Source: Paractinoplanes rishiriensis
GTDB taxonomy: Bacteria > Actinomycetota > Actinomycetes > Mycobacteriales > Micromonosporaceae
Direction of reading: 5' to 3'
NCBI RefSeq assembly: GCF_016862375.1
Contig: NZ_BOMV01000069.1
Location: 186,001-250,000, forward strand
DNA: 64,000 nt
Positions 43,391-53,574 of this stretch are shown piece after piece. A program made the translations under genes and the position numbers. A model generated the notes under the pieces. It was not told where the DNA came from. It worked only from the letters and a program-made list of their open reading frames with translations, and ran no database searches. Numbering within the stretch: the stretch's first letter is position 1; each line of letters opens with the position of its first letter.

Positions 43391-44823
43391 TCGGCCGCCG
43401 CCTGTTCGGCCCGCTCGGCGGCCGCGGCCGACACCGTGCCCGCCCGGCGCCGTGCCGTCCAGCCCTCGATGTTGCGCTGCTGCGCCCGCGTCACCCCCAG
43501 ATTGCCGGGCGGCACCGCCTTGTCGATCGCGCTGCCAGCGGCCACGTATGCACCCGGGCCGATCTCCACCGGTGCGATCAGCACCGTGTCGGACCCCACG
43601 AAGGCGGCCTCGCCCACCGAGGTGTGGTGCTTGTTGACCCCGTCGTAGTTCGCGAAGATCGTCCCCGCGCCGATGTTGGCCTTGGCACCGATCGACGCAT
43701 CACCCACATACGACAGATGCGGCACCTTGGCGCCGTCGCCCAGCTCGGCGTTCTTGGTCTCGACGAAACCGCCGACCTTGGCCTTGCGCCCCAGCCGGGT
43801 GCCCGGCCGCAGGTAGGAGAACGGGCCGACGGTCGCCTCCGGGCCGATCTCGGCGCCGATCGAGTGCGTCCGCAGCACCGCCGCCCCCGCCGCCACGGTC
43901 GTGTCGACCAGCGTCGTGTCCGGACCCACCACGGCACCCGCCGCCACGCTGGTCGAGCCCAGCAACTGCGAGTTCTGGTCGATCACCACGTCCGGCTCGA
44001 GCGACACGGTCACGTCGACCCAGGTCGTCGCCGGGTCGAGGATCGACACCCCGGACCGCATCCAGGCCGTGTTGACCCGGTCGCGCAGCCGCGCCCGCAG
44101 CCCGGCCAGCTCGGCCCGGTCGTTGCAGCCCAGCGTCTCCTCGGCGTCCGGCGCCAGGAACACACCCACCGGGCTGCCCGACCCGGCGAGCAGCCCGAAC
44201 ACGTCGGTCAGGTATTCCTCACCCTGGTCGTTGTCGGTGGACAGCTTGCCGAGGGCCTCCCGCAGCAGCGCCACGTCGAACGCGTAGATGCCGGCATTGA
44301 TCTCGCGCAGCGCCCGTACCTCCGGCGACGCGTCCCGCTCCTCGACGATCCGCTCCAGGTCACCGCGCGCGTCCCGGACGATCCGTCCCAGCCCCGCCGG
44401 GTCGGCCACCTCGGCGGCCAGCACGGTCGCCGCCCGTCCACCGGACTCGTGCGCCTCGATCAGGCCGGCCAGCGTCTCGGCCCGCAAGAGCGGCACGTCA
44501 CCGTTGAGCACCACCACGGTGCCCGCCGCGTCCGGAACCGCCTCGAGCGCGATCCGCACCGCGTGCCCGGTGCCGTTCTGCTGCGCCTGCAGAACCGGCA
44601 CCGCGGCCGGCGCCACCTCGGACAGGTGCGCCTCGACCTGCTCGGCCTTGTGCCCCACCACCACGACGGTCCGCTCCGCCTCGGCCGCGCCCGCCGCGAC
44701 CAGCACGTGCCCGAGCAGCGTGCGCCCGAGCAACGGCTGCAACACCTTGGGGGTGGCGGACTTCATCCGCTTTCCCTCCCCGGCGGCAAGGACGACAACG
44801 GTACGACGAGGGGCGTGACTCAC
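43378..44823 (-). CDS. glmU: Bifunctional GlmU (GlcNAc-1-P uridyltransferase / GlcN-1-P acetyltransferase)
   Basis: Makes UDP-GlcNAc for peptidoglycan. The 481-residue protein has the uridyltransferase motif LAAGEGKRMKS (about 12-22), QNGTGHA, NGDVPLL, and a left-handed beta-helix acetyltransferase half with hexapeptide repeats, YLRPGTRLG and the NYDGVNKHHT active-site stretch. GTG 44823 is chosen over ATG 44835 because GGAG lies 6 nt before it. A tandem repeat begins within its last codons. Confidence 0.95.
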   Translation of the reverse strand: MSHAPRRTVVVLAAGEGKRMKSATPKVLQPLLGRTLLGHVLVAAGAAEAERTVVVVGHKAEQVEAHLSEVAPAAVPVLQAQQNGTGHAVRIALEAVPDAAGTVVVLNGDVPLLRAETLAGLIEAHESGGRAATVLAAEVADPAGLGRIVRDARGDLERIVEERDASPEVRALREINAGIYAFDVALLREALGKLSTDNDQGEEYLTDVFGLLAGSGSPVGVFLAPDAEETLGCNDRAELAGLRARLRDRVNTAWMRSGVSILDPATTWVDVTVSLEPDVVIDQNSQLLGSTSVAAGAVVGPDTTLVDTTVAAGAAVLRTHSIGAEIGPEATVGPFSYLRPGTRLGRKAKVGGFVETKNAELGDGAKVPHLSYVGDASIGAKANIGAGTIFANYDGVNKHHTSVGEAAFVGSDTVLIAPVEIGPGAYVAAGSAIDKAVPPGNLGVTRAQQRNIEGWTARRRAGTVSAAAAERAEQAAADPAE

Positions 44824-44894
44824 GCGGGACTCCATTGTTCGCTGTAGGGCACTTAGGCACGCGCTGCGGCGTCAACTCAGCCGCGGACAAATTG

Positions 44895-44965
44895 CTCCCG
44901 GAAGAGGATTCGAACCCCTATAAACGGCACCAAAAGCCGCGGTCCTACCATTAGACGATCCGGGA
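44895..44965 (-). tRNA. tRNA-Gln (anticodon UUG)
   Basis: Acceptor stem TCCCGGA (44965-44959) pairs with TCCGGGA (44902-44896). The D-arm contains TCTAATGGTAGGA. The anticodon stem CGGC/GCCG encloses TTTTGGT, giving anticodon TTG. The T-arm contains GGTTCGAATCC. CCA is not encoded. It lies 72 nt upstream of the glmU start on the same strand. Confidence 0.95.
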
Positions 44966-45002
44966 CCTATTTCGGACATATCCCTATGGGCATGGCCTCG
45001 CG

Positions 45003-45944
45003 TCACATACTAGCGGCACCCCAGTCGTCCCCACTCGCCGCGATCCCCTCCATGACCGCCTCCACCTCCCAGTACAGGCGGCTCGACTTGGGAAGACGCA
45101 CGATCAGACACCCTCGATAAGAATCCCCGATGTGGTGGCGAACCGTGGACGGGTTGTGCGTCTTCACCGAGGCCTTACGGAACCGCTCCAGCGACACCCC
45201 GGCGAGATCGGCCCACCAGCCGGTGGCCGCTGCGATGTCGGCCGACTCGTGGATGCTGAGCCGGTAGGTCAGGGACTCGCGCCGGAGGCCGAGCAACTCG
45301 ACGTAGCGCAGAAACAGCAGAATCAGATGGGGATCATTGTTGATGAACTCCATGCTGTTGGCCGACTTGTGCCACGGCTTCTCCCGGGTGCCCTCGCACC
45401 AGTAGGCGACCGTGCCGATCAGCACCAACTCGCGGTCGGTCAGTTCCCCGACCCAGGAGCTCAGTTGCTGGTGCACCGCAACCCGCTCGGCGTCGCGAGC
45501 TTTCCGGTGCGGCTCCCAGCGGGCCTCGCGCATGTCTGCCATGTGCCTGCGCTGCCGTTCCGCCTTTTCCGCCGGGCTGCGATCGAGCGGCAGGTGCTTA
45601 GTCCATTGATACGCCGTGGATTTCGAGACACCGAGCGTGGCGGCGATCTTCGGAACCGTGCTCCCGGCGTGCCGCAGCGCGACCGCCTGCTCCCGGAGGT
45701 CATCCCTCGCCCGGGGGCGGCGGGTCCACTCCGGTGGGTCGAGGCCCTGTAACCAATCAGTGAGCGTGCCGTTGCCAACGCCGAACCGCTCCATCAGCTG
45801 TGATCGCGACAGGCCCGGGTCGACCCGCAACCGCCGCGCCTCCGCTCGCCGTACGTCGTCATCAATAAGGCCGTCATCAGTAGGGCCGTCATCAGTAGGG
45901 CCGTCATCAATAGAACCCTCATCAACCAGATCGTTCGTTGTCAT
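45003..45944 (-). CDS. HTH protein with LAGLIDADG-like C-terminal domain
   Basis: A 313-residue DNA-binding protein. Residues 1-30 are an acidic repeat (DDGPT). Two helix-turn-helix units follow: about 41-68 (LSRSQLMERFGVGNGTLTDWL) and 84-118 (IAATLGVSKSTAYQW). The C-terminal part (about 165-305) resembles a LAGLIDADG-type domain: LTDRELVLIGTVAYWCEGT, SMEFINNDPHLILLFLRYV, and the terminal YRGCLIVRLPKSSRLYWEV. Such standalone proteins may be homing-endonuclease relatives or regulators. It lies just upstream of tRNA-Gln on the same strand. ATG 45944 is the start. Confidence 0.7.
   Translation of the reverse strand: MTTNDLVDEGSIDDGPTDDGPTDDGLIDDDVRRAEARRLRVDPGLSRSQLMERFGVGNGTLTDWLQGLDPPEWTRRPRARDDLREQAVALRHAGSTVPKIAATLGVSKSTAYQWTKHLPLDRSPAEKAERQRRHMADMREARWEPHRKARDAERVAVHQQLSSWVGELTDRELVLIGTVAYWCEGTREKPWHKSANSMEFINNDPHLILLFLRYVELLGLRRESLTYRLSIHESADIAAATGWWADLAGVSLERFRKASVKTHNPSTVRHHIGDSYRGCLIVRLPKSSRLYWEVEAVMEGIAASGDDWGAASM
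45858..45932 (-). repeat. 15-nt in-frame repeat in HTH gene
   Basis: GTCATCARTARGGCC recurs at 45858, 45873, 45888 and 45903, with a degraded copy at 45918. On the coding strand it encodes DDGPT/DDGLI repeats at the N-terminus of the HTH protein. Confidence 0.9.
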
Positions 45945-46038
45945 GTACCGACATTAGGACGCTCGAACGCAGAGCGGTAAGCCTGTAGATGTGCCAACCT
46001 GAATTCCGGGAAGCCCTTGGAGGCGTGCGACGCGGGAG

Positions 46039-46073
46039 TTACGGTTGCGTAAGTTACGGTGACGTAGGCGTAA
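46039..46073. promoter_or_regulatory. Paired inverted repeats upstream of desaturase
   Basis: TTACGGTTGCGTAA (46039-46052; arms TTACG/CGTAA) is followed at 46054-46073 by TTACGGTGACGTAGGCGTAA with the same arms. They lie 46-80 nt before the desaturase start and look like a regulator binding region. The TetR gene downstream is a candidate binder. Confidence 0.6.
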
Positions 46074-46118
46074 GTAGTTGATCTCCCCCACACCATCCCC
46101 GCAGCTCAGTGAGGTGTC

Positions 46119-47066
46119 ATGACTTCCACTGCCGAGGTCTCCCCGAAGGCCGCGCCCAAGCCGCTGACCGAGGGACCGCAGACGCGCGGCGTCCTCATCG
46201 CCCTGTACGCGTTCGTGATCATCCCGTTCCTCGCGGTCCTGGTCGCCGTGCCGGTGGCCTGGGGCGGCTGGCTGTCGTGGACCGACATCGCGATCGGCAC
46301 GGTCTTCTACCTGGTGTCCGGTCTCGGGATCACAGTGGGCTTCCACCGATACTTCACGCACGGCTCGTTCAAGGCGAAGCGCTGGCTGCGGATCACGCTG
46401 GCCCTGGCCGGCTCGCTGGCCATCGAGGGCAACGTCATCCAGTGGGTGGCCGACCACCGGCGGCACCACATGTTCAGCGACCAGGAGGGTGACCCGCACT
46501 CGCCGTGGCGCTACGGCACCGGCTACTGGGCGCTGACCAAGGGGCTGTTCTTCGCGCACATGGGCTGGATGTTCAGCCGGGAACTGTCGAACCGGGAGCG
46601 GTTCGCCCCGGATCTGCTGGCCGACAAGGACATCAACCGGATCGACCGGCTGTTCCCGGCCGTGGTCCTCTTCTCGACGCTGGGCCCGGCGCTGATCGGC
46701 GGCCTGGTGACCTGGTCCTGGCAGGGGGCGCTGACCGCGTTCTTCTGGGCCGGCATCATCCGGATCGGCCTGCTGCACCACGTCACCTGGTCGATCAACT
46801 CGGTGTGCCACGTGTACGGTGAGCGCCCGTTTGAGGTCCGCAACGGGGACAAGGCCTCGAATTTCTGGCCGCTGGCGATCGTGTCCTTCGGGGAGAGCTG
46901 GCACAACCTGCACCACGCCGACCCGACCTGTGCCCGGCACGGCGTGCTGCGCGGCCAGATCGACATCTCGGCCCGGCTCATCTGGATCTTCGAGAAGACC
47001 GGTGCCGCGTGGGCGGTCAAGTGGCCGACCGAGGAACGTCTGGCCGCCAAGATGGCCAGAGGCTGA
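46119..47066 (+). CDS. Acyl-CoA/acyl-lipid delta-9-type desaturase
   Basis: A 315-residue membrane di-iron desaturase that inserts a cis double bond in fatty acyl chains. Three histidine boxes are present: HRYFTH (76-81), HRRHH (113-117) and HNLHH (262-266), plus about four TMs. Electron donors (ferredoxin or rubredoxin reductase) are not adjacent. ATG 46119 has GAGG 5 nt ahead. It is followed after 45 nt by a TetR regulator on the same strand, a common arrangement for desaturase control. Confidence 0.93.
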   Translation: MTSTAEVSPKAAPKPLTEGPQTRGVLIALYAFVIIPFLAVLVAVPVAWGGWLSWTDIAIGTVFYLVSGLGITVGFHRYFTHGSFKAKRWLRITLALAGSLAIEGNVIQWVADHRRHHMFSDQEGDPHSPWRYGTGYWALTKGLFFAHMGWMFSRELSNRERFAPDLLADKDINRIDRLFPAVVLFSTLGPALIGGLVTWSWQGALTAFFWAGIIRIGLLHHVTWSINSVCHVYGERPFEVRNGDKASNFWPLAIVSFGESWHNLHHADPTCARHGVLRGQIDISARLIWIFEKTGAAWAVKWPTEERLAAKMARG

Positions 47067-47111
47067 CCTACGGGGACCTTGGCGGAGCGGCATACCTGGC
47101 AGGATGGCCGG

Positions 47112-47798
47112 GTGACCGAGCCCAACGAGAGCAGCGATGAGCAGCCCGCCCGGGTGCGACGTGCGCGGCCGGCCGTGACCCCGCCACGGGTTCGCATGTC
47201 GGCCGCGCAGCGCCGGGAACAGTTGATCGCGATCGGCCGGCAGTTGTTCGCGGAGCGGGGTTTCGACGCGACCAGTGTGGAGGAGGTCGCGGCCCGGGCC
47301 AAGGTGTCGAAACCGGTGGTGTACGAGCATTTCGGCGGCAAGGAAGGCCTGTACGCGGTGGTGGTGGACCGCGAGGTCCGCGCCCTGCTGGACCGGATCG
47401 CGGCGGCGCTGACCGCGGGCCACCCGCGCGAGTTGCTGGAGCAGGCGGCGCTGGCCCTGCTGGACTACATCGAGGAGGAACCGCACGGCTTCCGGGTGCT
47501 GGTGCGGGAGTCGCCGGTGCTGTCCCCGGCGGGCAATTTCTCGAGTGTCATGAACGACGTGGCGCACCAGGTGGAGCACATCCTGGGCGGCGAGTTCAAG
47601 CGGCGCGGCCTCGACCCGAAATTCGCCGAACTGTATTCCCAGGCACTGGTCGGGATGGTGGCACTGGTCGGCCAGTGGTGGCGTGAGGCGCGCAAGCCGA
47701 AGAAGGAGATGGTGGCCGCCCACCTGGTAAACCTGGCGTGGAACGGCCTGTCCCATCTCGAACCGAAGCCGAGCCTGTTGACCCGGAAGACGCGCTAG
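47112..47798 (+). CDS. TetR-family regulator, desaturase-linked
   Basis: A 228-residue TetR protein with a 28-residue basic N-terminal extension (RRARPAVTPPRVRM), then the HTH (about 33-78): RREQLIAIGRQLFAERGFDATSVEE and VSKPVVYEHFGGKEGLY. A helical ligand-binding domain follows. GTG 47112 has AGGA 7 nt upstream. Its position behind the desaturase suggests it regulates membrane lipid composition. The stop shares CTAG with that of the convergent DUF4383 gene. Confidence 0.92.
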   Translation: MTEPNESSDEQPARVRRARPAVTPPRVRMSAAQRREQLIAIGRQLFAERGFDATSVEEVAARAKVSKPVVYEHFGGKEGLYAVVVDREVRALLDRIAAALTAGHPRELLEQAALALLDYIEEEPHGFRVLVRESPVLSPAGNFSSVMNDVAHQVEHILGGEFKRRGLDPKFAELYSQALVGMVALVGQWWREARKPKKEMVAAHLVNLAWNGLSHLEPKPSLLTRKTR

Positions 47799-48253
47799 CG
47801 CGAGCTGTGCGCGGCTTCCTGTTCGGCGCGGGCCGCATCGGGGGTGCCGACCTTGCCATAGAGGCCGGCGGTGAGTACGACGAGTCCGTCGATGATGATC
47901 CAGATGACGTTGGACATGCTGGCGTTGAGGACGTTCGCGTCGGTCTGCAGGAACGCCATCACGAGCGTGCCCACGACCAGCAGGGTCCAGCCGAGGACCA
48001 GCGCGACGTGGTGGTAGATGTTGCCGCCGATCAGCACGACGGCGAGCAGCAGCACGCCGACGACGGCGTACAGCCAGGCGGAGGCGGGGTTGACCCGCAT
48101 GCCGAGGACCCAGTCGGCACCCCGGTGGAACAGGGGGTCGCCCCACGTGGCGGCGAGGCCGAGGATGCCGATCAGGGCCAGATGCAGGCCGGCCAGGCCG
48201 GCGAGGAAGCGGTACGTCTGACGCAGGTGATGATTGAGGGGGTAGTGCGCCAT
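47795..48253 (-). CDS. DUF4383 membrane protein (second copy)
   Basis: A 152-residue protein with four TMs and the DUF4383 arrangement: HYPLNHHLRQTYRFLAG start, a loop with WVLGMRVNPASAWLYAVVG, and NIYHHVALVLGWTLL. The function of the family is unknown. ATG 48253 overlaps the stop of the upstream paralogue by one base (TGATG), so they are a tandem pair of diverged duplicates. Confidence 0.85.
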   Translation of the reverse strand: MAHYPLNHHLRQTYRFLAGLAGLHLALIGILGLAATWGDPLFHRGADWVLGMRVNPASAWLYAVVGVLLLAVVLIGGNIYHHVALVLGWTLLVVGTLVMAFLQTDANVLNASMSNVIWIIIDGLVVLTAGLYGKVGTPDAARAEQEAAHSSR

Positions 48254-48714
48254 CAGGCCGTGCGGCCCTCCCTTACCTGTCGGGGTGCGCCGGCCTGCTC
48301 GGCCGGTGCGACCTTGCTGTAGAGGCTGACGGTGATCAGTGCGAGGCCCACGAGGTAGGTGACCACCACGGTGGCGATGGTGAAGCCGAAGACGTTGGCG
48401 TCGGTGCGGCTGAACGCCAGCTCGTAGCTGCCGATCACGAGCAGGCCCCAGCCGAGGAACTTGTCGGCCTCGACGTCGATGTTGCGGCCGATCAGGGTGG
48501 CGACCAGCACGATGGCGCCGACCGCGAGGGCGATGATCGACCACAGCATGTTGGAACCCTGGCCGAGGACGCGGACCCCGGTGCTGCCGGTGAAGGGTTC
48601 GCCGGACGTCTGGATCAGGCCGACGACCCCGAACAGGACGAGGTACGCGCCGGCGACGAAGCCGAGCACGCGGTACATCGGCCGCAGCGGGTGGTTGACC
48701 GGATTGTGCGCCAT
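48253..48714 (-). CDS. DUF4383 membrane protein (first copy)
   Basis: A 153-residue four-TM protein paralogous to the next gene: MAHNPVNHPLRPMYRVLGFVAG, VLGQGSNMLWSIIALAVG, NIDVEADKFLGWGLL. It likely arose by tandem duplication. ATG 48714 has GGAG about 10 nt upstream. No catalytic residues are apparent. Confidence 0.85.
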   Translation of the reverse strand: MAHNPVNHPLRPMYRVLGFVAGAYLVLFGVVGLIQTSGEPFTGSTGVRVLGQGSNMLWSIIALAVGAIVLVATLIGRNIDVEADKFLGWGLLVIGSYELAFSRTDANVFGFTIATVVVTYLVGLALITVSLYSKVAPAEQAGAPRQVREGRTA

Positions 48715-48794
48715 GGTGTCCGTCTCCAAGGTCAGAGGTGTTCCCGCCCGATTCTCGCGCATCGCGGTCAGACGGCGCAGGCACACCCCCCGGA

Positions 48795-50606
<1,812 letters not shown>

Positions 50607-50614
50607 GATGGGTT

Positions 50615-51562
50615 CTAGGTTACCCGCGCGCCCGGCATCGGCCCGCGCGCGGTGACCGCCTCGCGGCACACCCCGGCCGCGTTGAGGGCGGCCGCGAGCC
50701 GCTCCGCATGCGCCGCGTCGGTGGCCAGGAACACGCAGGTGGGTCCGGAGCCGGACACCAGACCCGCAACGGCGCCGGCCCGCTCGCCGGCCTCCAGCAC
50801 GCCGGCCAGCTCGGGGCAGAGCGCGAGCGCGGCGGGCTGGAGGTCGTTGCCGAGGGCGGCGCCGAGCACCGACGGGTCGCGCTGGCGCAGCGCGGTCATC
50901 AAATCGTCGGCGCCGGCCACCGCCTTGGGCGGGAACGGGCTCTCCCGCAGGGCGTCGAGCTTGGCATACACCTGGGGGGTGGCCAGGCCGCCGTCGGCCA
51001 GCGCCAGGACCCAGTGCCAGGTGGTGGGGCGGGCCAGGATCGGGCTGATCGCCTCGCCGTGGCCGGTGCCCAGGGCGGTGCCGCCGTGCAGCAGGAACGG
51101 GATGTCGGAGCCCAGGTCGGCGCCCACCTCGGCCAGCTCGTCGCGGGTCAGGCCGGTGCCCCAGAGCAGGTCGCAGGCGATCAGCGTGGCGGCCGCGTCG
51201 GCGCTGCCACCGGCCAGCCCGGCGGCCAGCGGGATGGTCTTGCGCAGGTGCAGCCGGGCGTGCGCGGGCATCCGGGTGCGCTGGGCGAGCGCCCGGGCGG
51301 CCCGGATGATCAGGTTGCTCTCGTCGAGCGCCAGGGTGCCGGCGCCCTCGCCCTCCATGGTCAGCGCGAGGGTGTCCCCCGGCCGGGCGGTGAGCTCGTC
51401 GAACAGGCTGATCGCGTGATAGACCGTGGTCAGCTCGTGGAAGCCATCCGGCCGCAGCGCACCCACGCCGAGATGCAGGTTGATTTTGGCGGGCACCCGC
51501 ACCCGCACCGGCCCGTGGTGCCGGCGCGGCTCGTCGTCGTCCGGCCCCCACGCCTCCGTCAC
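50615..51562 (-). CDS. ispE: 4-diphosphocytidyl-2-C-methyl-D-erythritol kinase
   Basis: Kinase of the MEP isoprenoid pathway. The 315-residue GHMP kinase has VRVPAKINLHLGVGALRPDGFHEL (in pieces, about 21-44), the ATP loop PLAAGLAGGSADAAA (about 111-125), and SGSGPTCVFL near the C-terminus. GTG 51562 overlaps the stop of the 31-codon ORF at 51559-51654 by 4 nt. The order rsmA-ispE-ABC-F is typical of actinomycetes. Confidence 0.95.
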   Translation of the reverse strand: MTEAWGPDDDEPRRHHGPVRVRVPAKINLHLGVGALRPDGFHELTTVYHAISLFDELTARPGDTLALTMEGEGAGTLALDESNLIIRAARALAQRTRMPAHARLHLRKTIPLAAGLAGGSADAAATLIACDLLWGTGLTRDELAEVGADLGSDIPFLLHGGTALGTGHGEAISPILARPTTWHWVLALADGGLATPQVYAKLDALRESPFPPKAVAGADDLMTALRQRDPSVLGAALGNDLQPAALALCPELAGVLEAGERAGAVAGLVSGSGPTCVFLATDAAHAERLAAALNAAGVCREAVTARGPMPGARVT

Positions 51563-51654
51563 GGAGTGGTGTCCATGGTCGGCAGCTCGATGGCGAACCG
51601 CTGTCGTGTGGGGTCGAGCGCCCAGGCGACGGGACCTGTCGGTTGCGCGGTCAC
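51559..51654 (-). CDS. Short coupled ORF (31 aa) between rsmA and ispE
   Basis: GTG 51654 to TGA 51559 encodes 31 residues beginning MTAQPTGPVAWALDPTRQRF and ending in ELPTMDTTP. Its start overlaps the rsmA stop (GTGA), and its stop overlaps the ispE start (GTGA). It thus fills the gap between the two genes with coupled translation. Codon use is G/C-ending in most positions. I know no domain this short. It could be a real microprotein or a translated spacer that passes ribosomes to ispE. Confidence 0.55.
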   Translation of the reverse strand: MTAQPTGPVAWALDPTRQRFAIELPTMDTTP

Positions 51655-52538
51655 GAGTCCACCTCCTCCTGCTGCCGTGCGGACGCGCTGAGCTTACCGC
51701 CGGGCCCTGACAGTTTCGCCGCGGCCGCGATCGCCGCGAACTCGCCCACGGTCAGCGCTTCGCCGCGCGCCTGTGGACTCACCCCGGCCGCCCGCAGCAC
51801 CTGCTCGGCGCGGTCCGGTCCGCCGGCCCAGCCGGCCAGCGCCGCCCGCAGCGTCTTGCGCCGCTGCGCGAACGCCGCGTCCACCACCGCGAACACCGCG
51901 GCCCGGTCGAGATCGGCCGGCGGGTCCCGGCGGGTGAACGCCACCAGCCCGGAGTCCACGTTGGGCACCGGCCAGAACACGGCGGGCGGCACCTTGCCGG
52001 CCGGCTTCGCCTCCGCATACCAGGCCAGCTTGACCGACGGCACCCCGTACACCTTGGAGCCCGGACCGGCGGTGAGCCGGTCGGCCACCTCCTTCTGCAC
52101 CATCACCAGGCCGCCGCGCAGCGCCGGCAGCTCGGCCAGCAGGTGCAGCACCACCGGCACCGCCACGTTGTACGGCAGGTTGGCGACCAGCATGGTCGGT
52201 GCCGGATCGAGGTCGGCGGCACGCAGCCGCAGGGCGTCGGCCGGGTGCACGGTGAGGTGCGCAGACGGGACCGTGTCCGGGAGCGCGGCGGCCAGCTTGG
52301 CATCGATCTCCACGGCGTGCACGTGCCGCACCACGCCGACCAGCCCCAGCGTGAGCGAGCCCAGGCCCGGCCCGACCTCGAGCGCCACGTCGTCCGGCCG
52401 CAGCCCGGCCGCGGCCACGATGCGCCGGATCGTGTTGGGGTCGTGCAGGAAGTTCTGGCCGAGCTTCTTGGTCGGCGCGACGCCGAGGCGCGCGGCCAGT
52501 TCCCGGATCTCCGCCGGGCCGAGCAGAGCGTCAGCCAT
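51651..52538 (-). CDS. rsmA: 16S rRNA adenine dimethyltransferase (KsgA)
   Basis: Dimethylates two adjacent adenines near the 3' end of 16S rRNA. The 295-residue SAM methyltransferase has KKLGQNFLHDPN (about 24-35), EVGPGLGSLTLGL (about 53-65), VEIDAKLA and the target-adenine site VANLPYNVA. ATG 52538 gives the usual N-terminus. The longer open frame upstream is a shadow of tatD. It starts 25 nt after the tatD stop. Confidence 0.95.
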   Translation of the reverse strand: MADALLGPAEIRELAARLGVAPTKKLGQNFLHDPNTIRRIVAAAGLRPDDVALEVGPGLGSLTLGLVGVVRHVHAVEIDAKLAAALPDTVPSAHLTVHPADALRLRAADLDPAPTMLVANLPYNVAVPVVLHLLAELPALRGGLVMVQKEVADRLTAGPGSKVYGVPSVKLAWYAEAKPAGKVPPAVFWPVPNVDSGLVAFTRRDPPADLDRAAVFAVVDAAFAQRRKTLRAALAGWAGGPDRAEQVLRAAGVSPQARGEALTVGEFAAIAAAAKLSGPGGKLSASARQQEEVDS

Positions 52539-52563
52539 GAGAGCAGAGCCTACGGGGTGGAAA

Positions 52564-53505
52564 TCAGGGAATCGGGGCGCGCCAGCCGCCGAACACCCGC
52601 TCGCCGGTCGCCGAGATCGCCGCGCACAGGTCGTCGACGTCCTGGCCACGCACCTCGGCGAGCCGCCGCACGGTCAACGGGATGAGGTACGACGCGTTCG
52701 GCCGCCCCCGGAACGGCATCGGCGTCAGGTACGGCGCATCGGTCTCCACCATGATCTGCCCGGCCGGCACCAGCGCGGCCGCCTCGCGCAGATCGCCGGC
52801 GCTCGCGAAGGTGACCGTCCCGGCGAAGCTCAGGTGGAAGCCGCGCCGCACGCACTCGGCCGCGAACGCGGCGTCGCCCGAGAAGCAATGCATCACCACC
52901 GACTCCGGTGCGCCCTCCTCGTCGAGCACCCGCAGCACCTCGGCGTGCGCGTCCCGGTCGTGGATGACCAGCGCCTTCCCGTACCGTTTGGCGATCGCGA
53001 CGTGCGCCCGGAAGCTGGCCTCCTGGGCGGCGCGGCCGTCGTCGCCGGTCCGGAACGTGTCCAGCCCGGTCTCGCCCACCCCGCGGACCCGGGGCAGCGC
53101 GGCCAGCGCCTCGATCTCGCGCAGCGCCTCGTCCAGGTCGGACAGCCGGGGTGCCTCGTTCGGGTGGATCGCGACGGTGGCCAGCACCGCGTCGTTGCCG
53201 GCCGCCAGTTCGGCACCCCAGCGCGACGACTGCACGTCCACGCCCACCTGGACCACCCGGTCGATCCCGGCCTTGGTGGCCGCGTCGAGCAGCACCGCCA
53301 CCGGGTCGCCGGCACCGCCGCCGGGTATCCCGGCCTCCTGGATCGTCAGGTCCAGGTGGGTGTGGCTGTCGAAGACCGGCACCCGCAGCGGCTCGGGCGC
53401 GGGCGGAAACTCGCCGGCCCGGCGGGCGTCCTTGTCCCGGCGGGACTGGGCGGGCGAGGACTGGGCGGGCGAGGACTGGGCGGGTGACGAAGGCATGTGA
53501 GACAT
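52564..53505 (-). CDS. tatD: TatD-family metal-dependent DNase
   Basis: A 313-residue TIM-barrel hydrolase. Metal ligands appear in FDSHTHLD (about 44-51), GETGLD, HDRDAH, MHCFSG and ETDAPYL. Family members are 3'-5' exonucleases or Mg-dependent DNases. The N-terminus carries a short SSPAQ repeat. ATG 53505 is chosen (MSHMPSS); ATG 53496 is possible. First gene of the tatD-rsmA-ispE-ABC-F run, divergent from the gene at 53575. Confidence 0.92.
   Translation of the reverse strand: MSHMPSSPAQSSPAQSSPAQSRRDKDARRAGEFPPAPEPLRVPVFDSHTHLDLTIQEAGIPGGGAGDPVAVLLDAATKAGIDRVVQVGVDVQSSRWGAELAAGNDAVLATVAIHPNEAPRLSDLDEALREIEALAALPRVRGVGETGLDTFRTGDDGRAAQEASFRAHVAIAKRYGKALVIHDRDAHAEVLRVLDEEGAPESVVMHCFSGDAAFAAECVRRGFHLSFAGTVTFASAGDLREAAALVPAGQIMVETDAPYLTPMPFRGRPNASYLIPLTVRRLAEVRGQDVDDLCAAISATGERVFGGWRAPIP
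53446..53490 (-). repeat. 15-nt repeat in tatD N-terminus
   Basis: CTGGGCGGGCGAGGA occurs at 53446 and 53461, with a variant at 53476. It encodes SSPAQ three times near the N-terminus of TatD, outside the catalytic barrel. Confidence 0.9.
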
Positions 53506-53561
53506 TCTGCACTCGCCATCGGAGGCAACCGAAAGTTCACCTGATATCCACCGGGGTCGCT

Positions 53562-53567
53562 TAACTT
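53562..53567 (+). promoter_or_regulatory. -10 box TAACTT, leaderless start
   Basis: TAACTT is followed by 7 nt and then GTG 53575, with no ribosome-binding site between. This supports a leaderless transcript for the gene at 53575. Confidence 0.55.
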
Positions 53568-53574
53568 GCGCCGG

